The translations under genes were made by a program, and so were the position numbers. 37,640 bases of DNA, taken from NCBI GenBank assembly GCA_023404095.1, contig JAEYDD010000044.1, positions 1 to 37,640 on the forward strand, in the 5' to 3' direction. The notes below the pieces were generated by a model. That model saw only the letters and a program-made list of their open reading frames with translations, had not been told where the DNA came from and ran no database searches. Within the stretch, counting starts at the first letter, position 1, and each line of letters begins with the position of its first letter. Below are positions 17,504 to 25,954 of the stretch, piece after piece. This DNA comes from Pseudomonadota bacterium (GTDB lineage: Bacteria; Pseudomonadota; Alphaproteobacteria; Rhizobiales; Rhizobiaceae).

Positions 17504-20500
17504 ATGAAATTTCTGGTTCTTCTTCTAACCGCCTGGTTCGTCCTGGCGGCGCCTTCGGCTGCGCATGCGGAACCGATCAGCGCCCTTGTGGCTTCCATCG
17601 CCTCGGCGATCGGCAGTCTGGGCGCGATCGGGAAGGCGATTTTCGGCCTTGCGCTGAAGATTGGCGTCAGCCTGCTGCAGAAGGCCATGCAGAAGGATCC
17701 GGAGCCTGTTGGCGTTCGCGGACAAATCGAGGTCGGCGGGGACAATCCCGTTTCCTTCATCGTCGGCACCTACGCGACGAACGGGCAGCTTGAGTATGTC
17801 GGCACCTTTGGAAAGGCCGGCAAGACCCCGAACGCCTATCTGACGCAGGTGATTTCGCTCGGCGATCTGCCGGTGAATGGGCTCGTCGACCTGTTCGTCA
17901 ACGGTGAGAAATGCACGATCGACTATGACGAGACGAAGTATGGCGATTGGGGTTACCCGGTTACCGACTTCGAGGACGACGGCGATAACGCGTTGTGGAT
18001 CAAGTTCTATGACGGGACGCAGACGACGGCCGATCCGCTGCTGATGGCGGAGTTCGGAGACCATCCCGACAGGCCTTGGACGTCCGACATGATCGGACGC
18101 GGCGTGCCCTACGCCATCGTGACGGCGCAGTTCAAGCGGGACGTGCTCACCGGCCCGCCGCGCTGCACCTTCGTCATTGAGGGGATCAAGCTCTACGACC
18201 CACGCAAGGATACTACCGCAGGCGGCTCCGGCGCCCACCGGTGGGGCCAGCCGGCCACCTATGAGTGGAGCGATAACCCGAAAGTTATCCAGTACAACGT
18301 CATGCGCGGCATCTACTACGATGGTGAGTGGTTCTATGGCGGCCAGGGCATGCAGGCGTTCCAGCTGCCAGCGTCCTCGTGGTTCGCCGCGATGAACGAG
18401 TGCGACCGCCTCGTTTCGATCAAGGGCGGTGGCACGGAAAAGAACTTCCGTTGCGGTTTCGAGGTAAAGGGCGATCTGGAGCCGATCGAGCTTTGCCAGA
18501 AGCTGGACCGGGCCTGCAATGGCAAGACGGCCGAAAACGGGGGCATCTACAAGACCGTGTGCGGTAACCCCGGAATGCCGGTCTACTACTTCACCGATGA
18601 AGATCTCATCGTCTCCGAGCCGCAGAGCTTCAATCCCTTCCCCGGTCTGGAGAAGGTCTTCAACGGGGCACATGCCAGCTATCCGGAACCGGATGAGGCG
18701 TGGGCCGCGAAGGATGCGCCGCCGCGATACAGGAGCGACCTGGAGGCGGAAGACGATGGCCGCCGGCTGATCGCCAATCTCACCTATGAGACCGTGCCCT
18801 ATAAGCGCCAGGTGCAAAGGCTCATGCGTGCCGCGCTGGAGGCCAATCGCCGTTTCCGGTCGCACCAGGGCGTGTTCACGCCGGCTGCAAAGCTCCTCGA
18901 CCCGTTGGACGTCATCGCATGGACATCGGCGCGGAATGGCTACGACAACAAGCGCTTCCAGCTGGGCGCGGTCGACGATCTGAACAACGTCAATCAGTCG
19001 GCCGCCTTCTCCGAACTCGACCCCGCCGACTACGACTGGTCGAGCGACTACGAGCTTCCGACGTCCAACGGGCCGCTCGGTCGGGTAAAGCCGCAGCCTC
19101 GCGTGCTGGGCAGCTTCGGTGTGTTCCCTGCCACGGTCAAGGATGCTCTCGGCGTCGATCGCCGCCCCGCGATCCTTGCCGCGTGGCCCTATAATAATGA
19201 CGACGTGGCAATCCGCGCCATCGCGTTTCAGGTGCGTGAGGCCGGCAAGACGGCGGTGATGTGGCGAGGCCGATCGGATCAGCCGGAAGAGGGCGAAGCA
19301 CTGCTCGCGCCGTTCTCGCTGCTTCCGGATACCGACTATGAAGTGAAGGCCAAGTTCATCGGCGGCGGCAACACCGAACTGTTCGCCTGGTCGGCATGGC
19401 TGCCGGTCCGAACGCCCAACGTCCAGCTGACGGCCGCCGACATCCTCGACGGCGCCATCGTCGCGGCGAAGCTTGCCGACGCGGCCGTCGAAGCCAACAA
19501 GATCATGACCGGAGCGGTGACCGAGCTTGCCCTCGCCGATCGCGCCGTTTCGGATCTCAAGATCAAGTTGGCCGCCATCAAGACAGAGTTGATCGAGAAC
19601 CAGGCTGTCGTCGCGGCCGCTCTGGCCGACGTTGCAGTCACGCAGCAGAAAATTGCGACGAACGCGGTAACCCAGCTGAAGATCGCGGCTGATGCCGTAA
19701 CGGAAGCGAAGGTTGCGGTAGACGCAATCACCCAAGGGAAGATCGCGAGTAACGCGGTCAGTGAGCTAAAGCTCGCCGCTGCCGCCGTGACAGAGGCAAA
19801 GGTGGCCGTGGGCGCCATCACCCAACTCAAGATCGCATCGGGCGCAGTGGGCAACGCGCAGCTGGCGGCCCTTGCCGTCGACGCCGCGAAACTCGCCACC
19901 AATGCAGTGACGACGACCAAGATCGCGGATGATGCGATTACGACGCCCAAACTCGTAACGGGTGCAGTGGTTGCGGACAAGGTTGCCGCAAATGCGATCA
20001 CGGCGGCGAAGCTGCTGCTCACCGACTTTTCCAATCTGGTTGTGAACGGGGATTTTTCGCAAGGTCTGGATGGCTGGACAAATTCGGGCGGGTGGCAAGC
20101 CGCTGTCGAGGGTTCGCTGACAACCCCGATGAGCTTCTTCTTGGCAAAGACGGTGACAACAACGGGCACGTTCATCGTCCATCAAGAAAACCAGTTCGCT
20201 GTGAACGGAGGCGAAGAGTATTACCTCGAGGCCATGGTGCAAGCAGGTTCTGCCGGTGGCGCGGTGCGCATCCAATTGCAGTGTCAAAACAACGCGGGTG
20301 ACAACGCCTATGTAAGGCTGCCGGACACAGTATTCGCCGCTGGTTTGGGGTGGACGAAGATTTCTGGCCGGGTGACCATCCCCGCCACGATTAACGGCAA
20401 CCCGACGACCAAGGCCAGGTTTTGGGTTGAGGCGCGGGATATCACCAATGCGACCGGTACCATTCGGTTCGGCAAGGCGTTTGTCCGGCGCGCTAACAAC

Positions 20501-22114
20501 GCTGAGCTGATTGTTGATGGAGCTGTCATAGCAAGCAAGGTTGCGGCGCTCGCGATCGCGGCGGCCAACATTCAGGCAGGTGCTATCACGGCGGGCAAGA
20601 TTGCAGCCGATGCGGTTACGGCGACCAATATTGTGGCCGGTACGATCACTTCGACCGAACTCGCTTCCAACTCCGTCGTTGCCGCAAAGATCGCGGCCGG
20701 GGCGGTTGTCGCGGGCAAGATCGCCGCGGATGCGGTGACGGCGGCAAACGTCGTCGCCGGCACCCTGACGGCGGTCGAGCTTGCATCCAACTCGATCATC
20801 GCGGCTAAGATCGCGGCCAATGCCGTTACAACCGCCAAGATCGCGACCAATGCTGTAACCGCAAACGAGATTGCCGCTGGCACCATCACGGCGACTGAAA
20901 TCGCCTCTGGCGCAATCACGACCGTCAAGCTCGCGGCCGAATCCGTCACGGGCGCCAAGATCGCCGCGAACACCATCGGCGCGAACCACATTGCCGCGAA
21001 CTCGATCACGGCAAAGCAGCTCGTCATCATGGACTGGGAGAACATTGTCCCGAATGGGCAGTGGATTACCGGTGACAATGCCGGGTGGGGCTCCTATCCG
21101 AGCGGCTGGAACGTCGTCGGCGCCGGTGCCCGCTCGCCCCAGCGCGGGGATTACATTCTTTCTACTCCGGGCGTAGCCGACGATCGGACTATGACGACCG
21201 CCGGGCTCGATGTACCCGTTCAGGGCGGCGAACAGCTTAACGTTCAGTTCGACTGCGCGGGATCCGGTTCGGGCGCGTCATGGGAATTCCGGGTGCGTTT
21301 GGTCTACTACGCGGCGGGCGCCTATCTCTCCGGCAGCACGGTCACGCTGGCGGGTACGTCCGTGGGCTGGCAGCGTCAGAATGGCGCCATGAGCGTACCG
21401 GCAGCTGCGGACAGGATACAGCGCATCGAGATCACCAGGGCTGGAGGCGGCGCCAACAATGCCTTCATCACGAACGTGGTTGTCCGCCGCAAGAAGGGCG
21501 GCGACCTCATAGTTGATGGAGCCATCACGGCCGATCATCTGGCCGTGAACTCCATCACTGTCGGCAAGATTGCCGACGGGGCCATCTCGACCGGCAAGCT
21601 CAGTGATAGCGCGATAACTGCAGTGAAGATCGCGAATGGTGCGATTACGGCCGCCAAAATCTCCGCACGTGTGATCACGGCCGACAAGCTCGTTCTGGGT
21701 GACATCACCTATGAGGAGATCGGCAATAACCAGATCACGACCGGCGTGACCACCTATACGAACTCGATCACGTCGATCAACGAAGAGGAGAGCTGGTCTG
21801 GCATCGGGTCGGTGACCCTCAACCATGGCGACACGAACTGCAAGATCATGGTCAAGGCATATTGCGTCTGCCGTAATGGTGCCGACGTTCGGTCCGGTCT
21901 CCGTATTGTCGACCAGACGGGAGGCAACACCGCAATCCAGACGATGACGGACATGCCGTCAGCCGGGACCCTTATGGTCTACGCCATCTTCACTCCCCCA
22001 TCGGGTCGCACATCGACGACGTTCAATGCCCAGGTCCGGGTCGAGACGACGGGCCTGACGACCAACCGCGAATACCGCAACCGCTTCGTTGAAGCCATTG
22101 CCCTCAAGAGGTGA
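17504..22114 (+). CDS. tail tip / host specificity protein with decapeptide-repeat fibre
   Basis: The 1536-residue protein is in the position of lambda J. Residues 1-22 look like a Sec signal peptide (FLVLLLTAWFVLAAP, then AHA-EP), followed by a hydrophobic helix. Residues about 65-600 are the tip hub (phage-tail_3 like: FNGAHASYPEPDEAW and KRQVQRLMRAALEANRRFRS), and about 600-640 is fibronectin-like. Three blocks of 10-residue repeats follow at 651-840 (19 units), 1007-1176 (17) and 1340-1409 (7). They are separated by two jelly-roll-like domains that each start with a V-x-N-G motif and a Trp. Residues 1415-1536 form a probable receptor-binding end. The start lacks a clear ribosome binding site. 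Confidence 0.88.
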   Translation: MKFLVLLLTAWFVLAAPSAAHAEPISALVASIASAIGSLGAIGKAIFGLALKIGVSLLQKAMQKDPEPVGVRGQIEVGGDNPVSFIVGTYATNGQLEYVGTFGKAGKTPNAYLTQVISLGDLPVNGLVDLFVNGEKCTIDYDETKYGDWGYPVTDFEDDGDNALWIKFYDGTQTTADPLLMAEFGDHPDRPWTSDMIGRGVPYAIVTAQFKRDVLTGPPRCTFVIEGIKLYDPRKDTTAGGSGAHRWGQPATYEWSDNPKVIQYNVMRGIYYDGEWFYGGQGMQAFQLPASSWFAAMNECDRLVSIKGGGTEKNFRCGFEVKGDLEPIELCQKLDRACNGKTAENGGIYKTVCGNPGMPVYYFTDEDLIVSEPQSFNPFPGLEKVFNGAHASYPEPDEAWAAKDAPPRYRSDLEAEDDGRRLIANLTYETVPYKRQVQRLMRAALEANRRFRSHQGVFTPAAKLLDPLDVIAWTSARNGYDNKRFQLGAVDDLNNVNQSAAFSELDPADYDWSSDYELPTSNGPLGRVKPQPRVLGSFGVFPATVKDALGVDRRPAILAAWPYNNDDVAIRAIAFQVREAGKTAVMWRGRSDQPEEGEALLAPFSLLPDTDYEVKAKFIGGGNTELFAWSAWLPVRTPNVQLTAADILDGAIVAAKLADAAVEANKIMTGAVTELALADRAVSDLKIKLAAIKTELIENQAVVAAALADVAVTQQKIATNAVTQLKIAADAVTEAKVAVDAITQGKIASNAVSELKLAAAAVTEAKVAVGAITQLKIASGAVGNAQLAALAVDAAKLATNAVTTTKIADDAITTPKLVTGAVVADKVAANAITAAKLLLTDFSNLVVNGDFSQGLDGWTNSGGWQAAVEGSLTTPMSFFLAKTVTTTGTFIVHQENQFAVNGGEEYYLEAMVQAGSAGGAVRIQLQCQNNAGDNAYVRLPDTVFAAGLGWTKISGRVTIPATINGNPTTKARFWVEARDITNATGTIRFGKAFVRRANNAELIVDGAVIASKVAALAIAAANIQAGAITAGKIAADAVTATNIVAGTITSTELASNSVVAAKIAAGAVVAGKIAADAVTAANVVAGTLTAVELASNSIIAAKIAANAVTTAKIATNAVTANEIAAGTITATEIASGAITTVKLAAESVTGAKIAANTIGANHIAANSITAKQLVIMDWENIVPNGQWITGDNAGWGSYPSGWNVVGAGARSPQRGDYILSTPGVADDRTMTTAGLDVPVQGGEQLNVQFDCAGSGSGASWEFRVRLVYYAAGAYLSGSTVTLAGTSVGWQRQNGAMSVPAAADRIQRIEITRAGGGANNAFITNVVVRRKKGGDLIVDGAITADHLAVNSITVGKIADGAISTGKLSDSAITAVKIANGAITAAKISARVITADKLVLGDITYEEIGNNQITTGVTTYTNSITSINEEESWSGIGSVTLNHGDTNCKIMVKAYCVCRNGADVRSGLRIVDQTGGNTAIQTMTDMPSAGTLMVYAIFTPPSGRTSTTFNAQVRVETTGLTTNREYRNRFVEAIALKR
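19454..20023 (+). repeat. decapeptide repeat block 1 (19 units of 30 bp)
   Basis: Nineteen consecutive units of the form A-[IV]-T-x-x-K-[IL]-A-x-[ND] are encoded, for example AVTQQKIATN, AITQGKIASN and AVTTTKIADD. The DNA is diverged between units although the protein pattern is kept, so the array is old and selected at protein level. Confidence 0.8.
20522..21031 (+). repeat. decapeptide repeat block 2 (17 units of 30 bp)
   Basis: Seventeen units such as AITAGKIAAD, TITSTELASN and SVTGAKIAAN. A four-unit higher-order repeat is visible: AVTATNIVAG-TITSTELASN is echoed forty residues later by AVTAANVVAG-TLTAVELASN. Confidence 0.8.
21521..21730 (+). repeat. decapeptide repeat block 3 (7 units of 30 bp)
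   Basis: Seven units such as AITADHLAVN, SITVGKIADG and AITAVKIANG follow the second jelly-roll-like domain. As before block 2, the block is introduced by a LIVDG sequence. Confidence 0.75.
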
Positions 22115-22117
22115 GCC

Positions 22118-22525
22118 ATGCAAGGCAGCTACTCGGTTTATTGGCCGGAGACTGGTGAAATTATCTGCATGGGCAGCGTCTCGCCGCTGACTATGGCTGC
22201 CGACCAGCTGGACGGCTACCCGGACCACTACATCTACTCAGATGCTGTGGACGGCGAGAAACAATACATGCTCGCCGGTGCGCCGACCGACCGGCCGACG
22301 TTGTCGTGCCTGGCGTCGTATGTGATCGCCGCTGACGGCGTCGTCGAGGTGTCCTTCCCGCTACCCTCCGGGACCGTGGTTCGCTATGCCGGGGCTCAGT
22401 TCACTTCCACGGGCGAGCCCTTCGCCTTCACCACCGACATTCCCGGTACCTATGTGTTCGACGTTGAGCCCCCGTTTCCCTACATCCCACGCATTCTGAT
22501 GATCGAGGCAACGGATGCGGTTTGA
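22118..22525 (+). CDS. tail-fibre accessory protein, unknown
   Basis: The 135-residue protein starts three bases after the fibre stop. It is beta-rich (GSYSVYWPETGEIICMG at the start, GTYVFDVEPPFPYIP at the end) and overlaps the next gene. Its position next to the fibre gene suggests a fibre assembly or tip-decoration role, but no catalytic or family motif is visible. Confidence 0.6.
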   Translation: MQGSYSVYWPETGEIICMGSVSPLTMAADQLDGYPDHYIYSDAVDGEKQYMLAGAPTDRPTLSCLASYVIAADGVVEVSFPLPSGTVVRYAGAQFTSTGEPFAFTTDIPGTYVFDVEPPFPYIPRILMIEATDAV

Positions 22526-22904
22526 CATTCGAGAAGATCCGTCTGCCCGCGCTGAACGGGTCAACGCCGAGCGCGACCGGCGCATTGTTTCCGGCATCGT
22601 CTTTGGTGGCATCCTCTACCAGACGCGCGACCAGGACAGGGAGAACATTGCCGGCGCCGGTGCGCTCGCCATCGCCGCCATCATGAACGGCGCGCAGCCC
22701 GGCGACTACCGCTGGCATGGGGGAGGCACCGACTTCACCTGGATTGCTGCCGACAACAGCCTACAGGTGATGGACGCTCCGACCCTGATCGCCTTCGGCA
22801 ATGCCGTCGTCAACCACAAGGCGGCGCTCATTCATGCAGCGCGGATCATCAAGGATATGAACCCGATCCCGGCGGATTTTGCCGACGATAGCTACTGGCC
22901 TTAG
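22515..22904 (+). CDS. DUF4376 domain protein (tail-fibre associated)
   Basis: The 129-residue protein overlaps the previous gene by 11 bases. It has the DUF4376 pattern: RDRRIVSGIVFGGILYQTRDQDRENIAGA at the start of the domain (FGG then a later ArgAsp pair), the TWIAADNSLQVMDAPTLIAF core and a C-terminal HAARIIKDM. DUF4376 proteins are common next to tail fibre genes in siphophages and may act in fibre assembly. The gene is followed by a terminator. Confidence 0.72.
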   Translation: MRFDIREDPSARAERVNAERDRRIVSGIVFGGILYQTRDQDRENIAGAGALAIAAIMNGAQPGDYRWHGGGTDFTWIAADNSLQVMDAPTLIAFGNAVVNHKAALIHAARIIKDMNPIPADFADDSYWP

Positions 22905-22917
22905 GCAGTTGCGCACA

Positions 22918-22952
22918 CAAAAATGCCCCGGTTCGGCCCGGGGCCATCTTTT
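22918..22952 (+). terminator. rho-independent terminator after the tail genes
   Basis: GCCCCGG (22925-22931) pairs perfectly with CCGGGGC (22938-22944) across a six-base loop, and a CATCTTTT tract follows. Upstream A-residues pair with the T-rich tail. It would close the structural operon 14 bases after the DUF4376 gene. Confidence 0.75.
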
Positions 22953-23217
22953 GTGTAATCGAGACGGGCGCGCCGTGAACCCACCCAGGTGACAAGACAG
23001 GAAAGGAAAGCCCTGCCACGCGGCGCGCCCGCGTACGAGCATGCTACGCCGCTCACGTTTTGCGTCCACCAACATGCAGTTGAGCAGATCGATAAACGGG
23101 CGGCTTGATCGCTCAAGCGGCGAACGGGGCAGTTCCTCCGACGCGAATCTGGGAAAGAGGCAGTCGCGCCCGTGCCCGGCAAGGGGGGCGACGCGGATGT
23201 GGAGAATGAACCGCAGG

Positions 23218-23505
23218 TCATTCGTCGCCAGATGGCAATTGCCGTGTCGACAATGGCATCCGCTTTACTTCGGCCTGCGCAGCGTCTGGGAAGGCATGAA
23301 TAAGCACCGCAAGCAGGTGCTGCAGCAGATCATTGGAGACTGGTAAGTCAAGTGTCGTCCGGTCTTTGAGGTGAAGGCGAAGAATACTTGTCTCTCCGCC
23401 TCCTACGACCCGGAGAAACGTCCCATGACCGATCTCGAAATACTCGAAATCTGCCACTCGATAGTTCGTATCGGCTTCCAGCGGTGGCAAAAATCGCTGC
23501 GACAT
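23218..23505 (-). CDS. small minus-strand protein in the lysis region, unknown
   Basis: The 95-residue product begins at ATG 23505 with AGGGGAGAAC just upstream on the minus strand. It is beta-rich at the start (NYRVADFEYFEIGHGTFLRVV), with a middle strand and helix (ILRLHLKDRTTLDLPV, LLQHLLAVLIHAFPD). No family recognised. It runs against the late operon and lies right after the terminator, a typical moron setting. Confidence 0.6.
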   Translation of the reverse strand: MSQRFLPPLEADTNYRVADFEYFEIGHGTFLRVVGGGETSILRLHLKDRTTLDLPVSNDLLQHLLAVLIHAFPDAAQAEVKRMPLSTRQLPSGDE

Positions 23506-23627
23506 TGGAGTTCTCCCCTCGGTCTGGATGGGATGATGGGATCATTCCTCGTCGGAGTCGAGAGGTTGATAGGCGTAGCATGCACTCTCATGCCAGTCTC
23601 GAAGGACGCGCTATCGCAACCAGCCAT

Positions 23628-23705
23628 TCAGGTGAGCGCGACCACCAACAGCACAAACAGAACGGCGATTGCGAAAACAGAAAGTTCAACAAATCCGTCA
23701 TACAT
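23628..23705 (-). CDS. 25-residue single-pass membrane peptide
   Basis: ATG 23705 follows a good GGAGGT site on the minus strand. The peptide is one hydrophobic helix (VFAIAVLFVLLVVALT) with a short polar N-terminus. It lies upstream of, and in the same direction as, the 95-residue gene, so they may be co-transcribed. A holin-like or regulatory peptide is possible, but only the membrane segment can be seen. Confidence 0.45.
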   Translation of the reverse strand: MYDGFVELSVFAIAVLFVLLVVALT

Positions 23706-23786
23706 GGCGTGACCTCCAAGGTCGTGACCCCCAGTAACTCCGGCCGACCACGTCGGTTCCTTCATCCAAACACCAAGGACATTATC

Positions 23787-24764
23787 ATGGACAGAAAAGC
23801 GTTCTTCGCGAGCGTTCGCGCCCGCACGTCTGGCGTTTTCGGCACGAGCCTTACACAGGGGCAGGTGGACGGTGTCGAAGCCATCCTCAACGAGGGGCAG
23901 CGCCGCGGCACAAGCGAGTTCCACCTCGCGGCCGTCCTTGCCGAGGCCTACCACGAGACAGGGGGCAAGATGCAGCCCATCACCGAAAACCTGAGCTATT
24001 CGGCCAAGCGCATGACCGAGGTCTGGCCGAAGCGGTTCCCGACTGTTGCCAGCGCTCAGCCGTACGCGAACAACCCGCAGAAGCTGGCGAACAAGGTCTA
24101 CGGCGGCCGCCTCGGCAATACCGGCGCGAACGACGGCTGGCTCTTCCGGGGCAGGGGGCTGGCCCAAATCACCGGCCGCTCGAACTACGACAAGTTCGGC
24201 ATCGCCGGCACACCCGAGAAGGCCGGCGAGATGGAAACGGCGATCAAGATCCTGTTCGACGGGATGGAGAAAGGGCTGTTCACCGGAAGGAAGCTGGCAG
24301 ATTACGACTACCTCGTGACGACCAATCCGGCTGTTCCCGGATTCAAGTTCTACAGCTCGCGAGCGATCATCAACGACGACCTAGCGTCAAACGGCTCCAA
24401 GATCGACGCGCACGGCAAGGCCTTCCTGACTGCGTTGCGGGCCGCCGGTTACGAGCCTGCCACCGCCACGCCGGCACCGTGCCTGTGCGTATCCGGCAGT
24501 ATCAGCCCAATCACCTCGGATTGGAACACGGCGCCAAAGGCCGCCGCTTCCCTCTTCTCTCCCACCACCAAGCCCCGAAAGGCGTCTCCCATGCAGAAAA
24601 TTTCGAAAGCCATCGCAGCCGCTGCCGGCGGTGCCGCAACTGGCACCATTGGCCTGCCGTTCATGCCCGAGGGCACGCCCTGGTACGGCTATCTCGCGCT
24701 CTACGCCATCACGACGCTTTTGCCGGCCGTGCTGACTTACTGGGCGCCTCCGAACAAAGCCTGA
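23787..24764 (+). CDS. GH19-type endolysin with C-terminal membrane segment
   Basis: The 325-residue protein starts at ATG 23787. The open frame extends upstream but without phage-like sequence. Residues 1-230 are a GH19 muramidase/chitinase-like domain: the catalytic Glu57 in AYHETGG and the FRGRGLAQITGRSNY block. Residues about 230-268 are a Pro/Ala/Ser linker. From an in-frame Met at residue 269 (position 24591) the sequence reads like an independent small membrane protein, with a Gly/Ala helix and a hydrophobic YLALYAITTLLPAVLTYW segment. It may be a fused holin-like partner or be made separately from the internal start. Confidence 0.88.
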   Translation: MDRKAFFASVRARTSGVFGTSLTQGQVDGVEAILNEGQRRGTSEFHLAAVLAEAYHETGGKMQPITENLSYSAKRMTEVWPKRFPTVASAQPYANNPQKLANKVYGGRLGNTGANDGWLFRGRGLAQITGRSNYDKFGIAGTPEKAGEMETAIKILFDGMEKGLFTGRKLADYDYLVTTNPAVPGFKFYSSRAIINDDLASNGSKIDAHGKAFLTALRAAGYEPATATPAPCLCVSGSISPITSDWNTAPKAAASLFSPTTKPRKASPMQKISKAIAAAAGGAATGTIGLPFMPEGTPWYGYLALYAITTLLPAVLTYWAPPNKA

Positions 24765-24970
24765 TCGGCATCGCCCGCCATGGCGAGCAGCTTTTCGCGG
24801 TCATGGATGCCGGCCTGGTAATGGCGGAGCAGGAGGCCAGCGAGCGCAACGGCTTGCTGGCTCGCAGCCTCGATACCGCGTTGGTGACAGATCTCGTCGA
24901 ATGCGCTCCCCAGCATCGAGAGGCCAGCAGGATCGACGAAACTTTCCATTGGAAGGTGACGATGGATCAT
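24737..24970 (-). CDS. small minus-strand helical protein, unknown
   Basis: The 77-residue product begins at ATG 24970 with an AGGAGA site upstream on the minus strand. A longer open frame to 25072 lacks such support. The protein is helical (GLSMLGSAFDEICHQRGIE, ALAGLLLRHYQAGIHDREKLL), like small rhizobial chromosomal proteins. It overlaps the endolysin end by 28 bases in convergent orientation. No family named. Confidence 0.65.
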   Translation of the reverse strand: MIHRHLPMESFVDPAGLSMLGSAFDEICHQRGIEAASQQAVALAGLLLRHYQAGIHDREKLLAMAGDADQALFGGAQ

Positions 24971-25096
24971 GACGGTTTCTCCTGATCGAGACGACAGCCA
25001 TGGCGTCTCGGCAAACAGCGAAAAGATGAGAATTACGCGGTCGGTCGTCAAGATGCACCGCAAGCGGCACACCCGCAGTTGAACGCAGGGGACTAA

Positions 25097-25552
25097 ATGG
25101 CAGAGGCGGATGCTATGGAACTACCGAGACGCGCCCCAAAGCTCGAATGGAACCTGAATACGATCATCCAGATCATCACGCTTATCGGCATGTGCGTCGG
25201 CGGCGTTGCGATCTGGGTGGACAAGAGCAGGGACATCGAAGAGCTGCAGGCATGGCGCACAGCGATCGAACAGGACCGAAAGGAGAAGTCGGCCGAATAC
25301 CGCGCCAACATGGCGAAGCTCGAAGAGCGCGTAAAGGGCACGGAAAAGGACATCGGCAAGATCGACAACCTTCAATACCGGCTGACAGTGGCCGAGCAGT
25401 CCACCGCGACGACGGCCACGGCGATGAAAGAGCTTCAGGATAGTCTCAACGATATGAACGGCGATATCCGGGTCATGCGGGAGATATTGCAGCGGCTGGA
25501 CAACGTGAACGGCCGCCGGGCGGAGAAGCAGACATTTGCCGTTCCAGGCTGA
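25097..25552 (+). CDS. membrane-anchored coiled-coil protein, spanin-like
   Basis: The 151-residue protein has a polar N-terminus, one membrane segment at about 20-41 (TIIQIITLIGMCVGGVAIWV) and then a long charged coiled coil (VKGTEKDIGKIDNLQYRLTVAEQ). This topology, N-in with a periplasmic helix, is that of inner-membrane spanins, and the gene lies just downstream of the endolysin. No nested outer-membrane lipoprotein spanin is visible, so the name stays tentative. Confidence 0.6.
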   Translation: MAEADAMELPRRAPKLEWNLNTIIQIITLIGMCVGGVAIWVDKSRDIEELQAWRTAIEQDRKEKSAEYRANMAKLEERVKGTEKDIGKIDNLQYRLTVAEQSTATTATAMKELQDSLNDMNGDIRVMREILQRLDNVNGRRAEKQTFAVPG

Positions 25553-25657
25553 TCACCACCAGCCGATCGCCTGTCCAAGCCGCCCAACGAAACTCGCCGC
25601 CGCGCCCAATGCGGCGACGATCAAAACAGCGTAGACCCACCAGGGATCACGCCTCAT
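25553..25657 (-). CDS. 34-residue membrane peptide
   Basis: The frame begins at ATG 25657, 11 bases inside the end of the next small gene on the same strand, so translation is probably coupled. The peptide starts RRDPWW, has a hydrophobic YAVLIVAALGAAASFVG helix and ends in GWW. It is too short for automated gene tracks. The coupling and the clean membrane pattern support it. Confidence 0.5.
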   Translation of the reverse strand: MRRDPWWVYAVLIVAALGAAASFVGRLGQAIGWW

Positions 25658-25820
25658 CGGAAGGTGTGGTTAACTCGGTCGCGGACAATTGGTTTGCGAA
25701 CTGCCGTGCTTCGGTCTCCGTCTCAAATGCTTTGTGACTCGAGTGGCTGTCAGTCTTTACACTGACCACCCATTTGCCGTTTTGCTGGACTATCGTAATC
25801 TTCGTGGTCTGCGCATCCAT
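25647..25820 (-). CDS. 57-residue small protein, DUF2188-like fold possible
   Basis: ATG 25820 is preceded by AGAGGAA on the minus strand. The product has a two-strand start (TKITIVQQNGKWVVSVK), a polar turn with His and Ser, then a helix (KAFETETEARQFANQLSA). The strand-strand-helix order resembles small DUF2188-type proteins but this is a loose likeness. It overlaps the next 34-residue gene. Confidence 0.55.
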   Translation of the reverse strand: MDAQTTKITIVQQNGKWVVSVKTDSHSSHKAFETETEARQFANQLSATELTTPSDEA

Positions 25821-25935
25821 ACAACAAATTCCTCTCTTGCCCCGTTTTGATTAACGCGTTCAGCTTACTCAAAATTCGCAGATCCACCAAAAGAGGCGAT
25901 ACCTTTCACTTATTTGCCTCTTGCGAGGGGCGTTA

Positions 25936-25953
25936 GCCGGAATACCATCCGGC
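25936..25953 (+). promoter_or_regulatory. inverted repeat touching the start of the alpha-CTD-like gene
   Basis: GCCGGA (25936-25941) and TCCGGC (25948-25953) form a six-base inverted repeat ending one base before the start codon, where a ribosome binding site should be. A larger flanking repeat, AAGAGGC (25891-25897) with GCCTCTT (25916-25922), lies upstream. These could be an operator or a translation-blocking hairpin. Confidence 0.35.
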
Positions 25954-25954
25954 C

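Noticed and set aside
17525..20989. Two long minus-strand frames (736 and 407 codons) over the tail tip gene
   Set aside because: Both mirror the fibre gene; the Gly/Asp/Arg repeats are the antisense of the decapeptide repeats.
19454..21730. Regular 30-base periodicity that could be taken for a CRISPR array
   Set aside because: The DNA units are diverged, there are no spacers, and the period is the coding of ten-residue repeats in one continuous gene.
23041..23346. 101-codon plus-strand frame before the endolysin
   Set aside because: Arg/Ser-rich composition, no ribosome binding site, and it is antisense to the better supported 95-residue gene.
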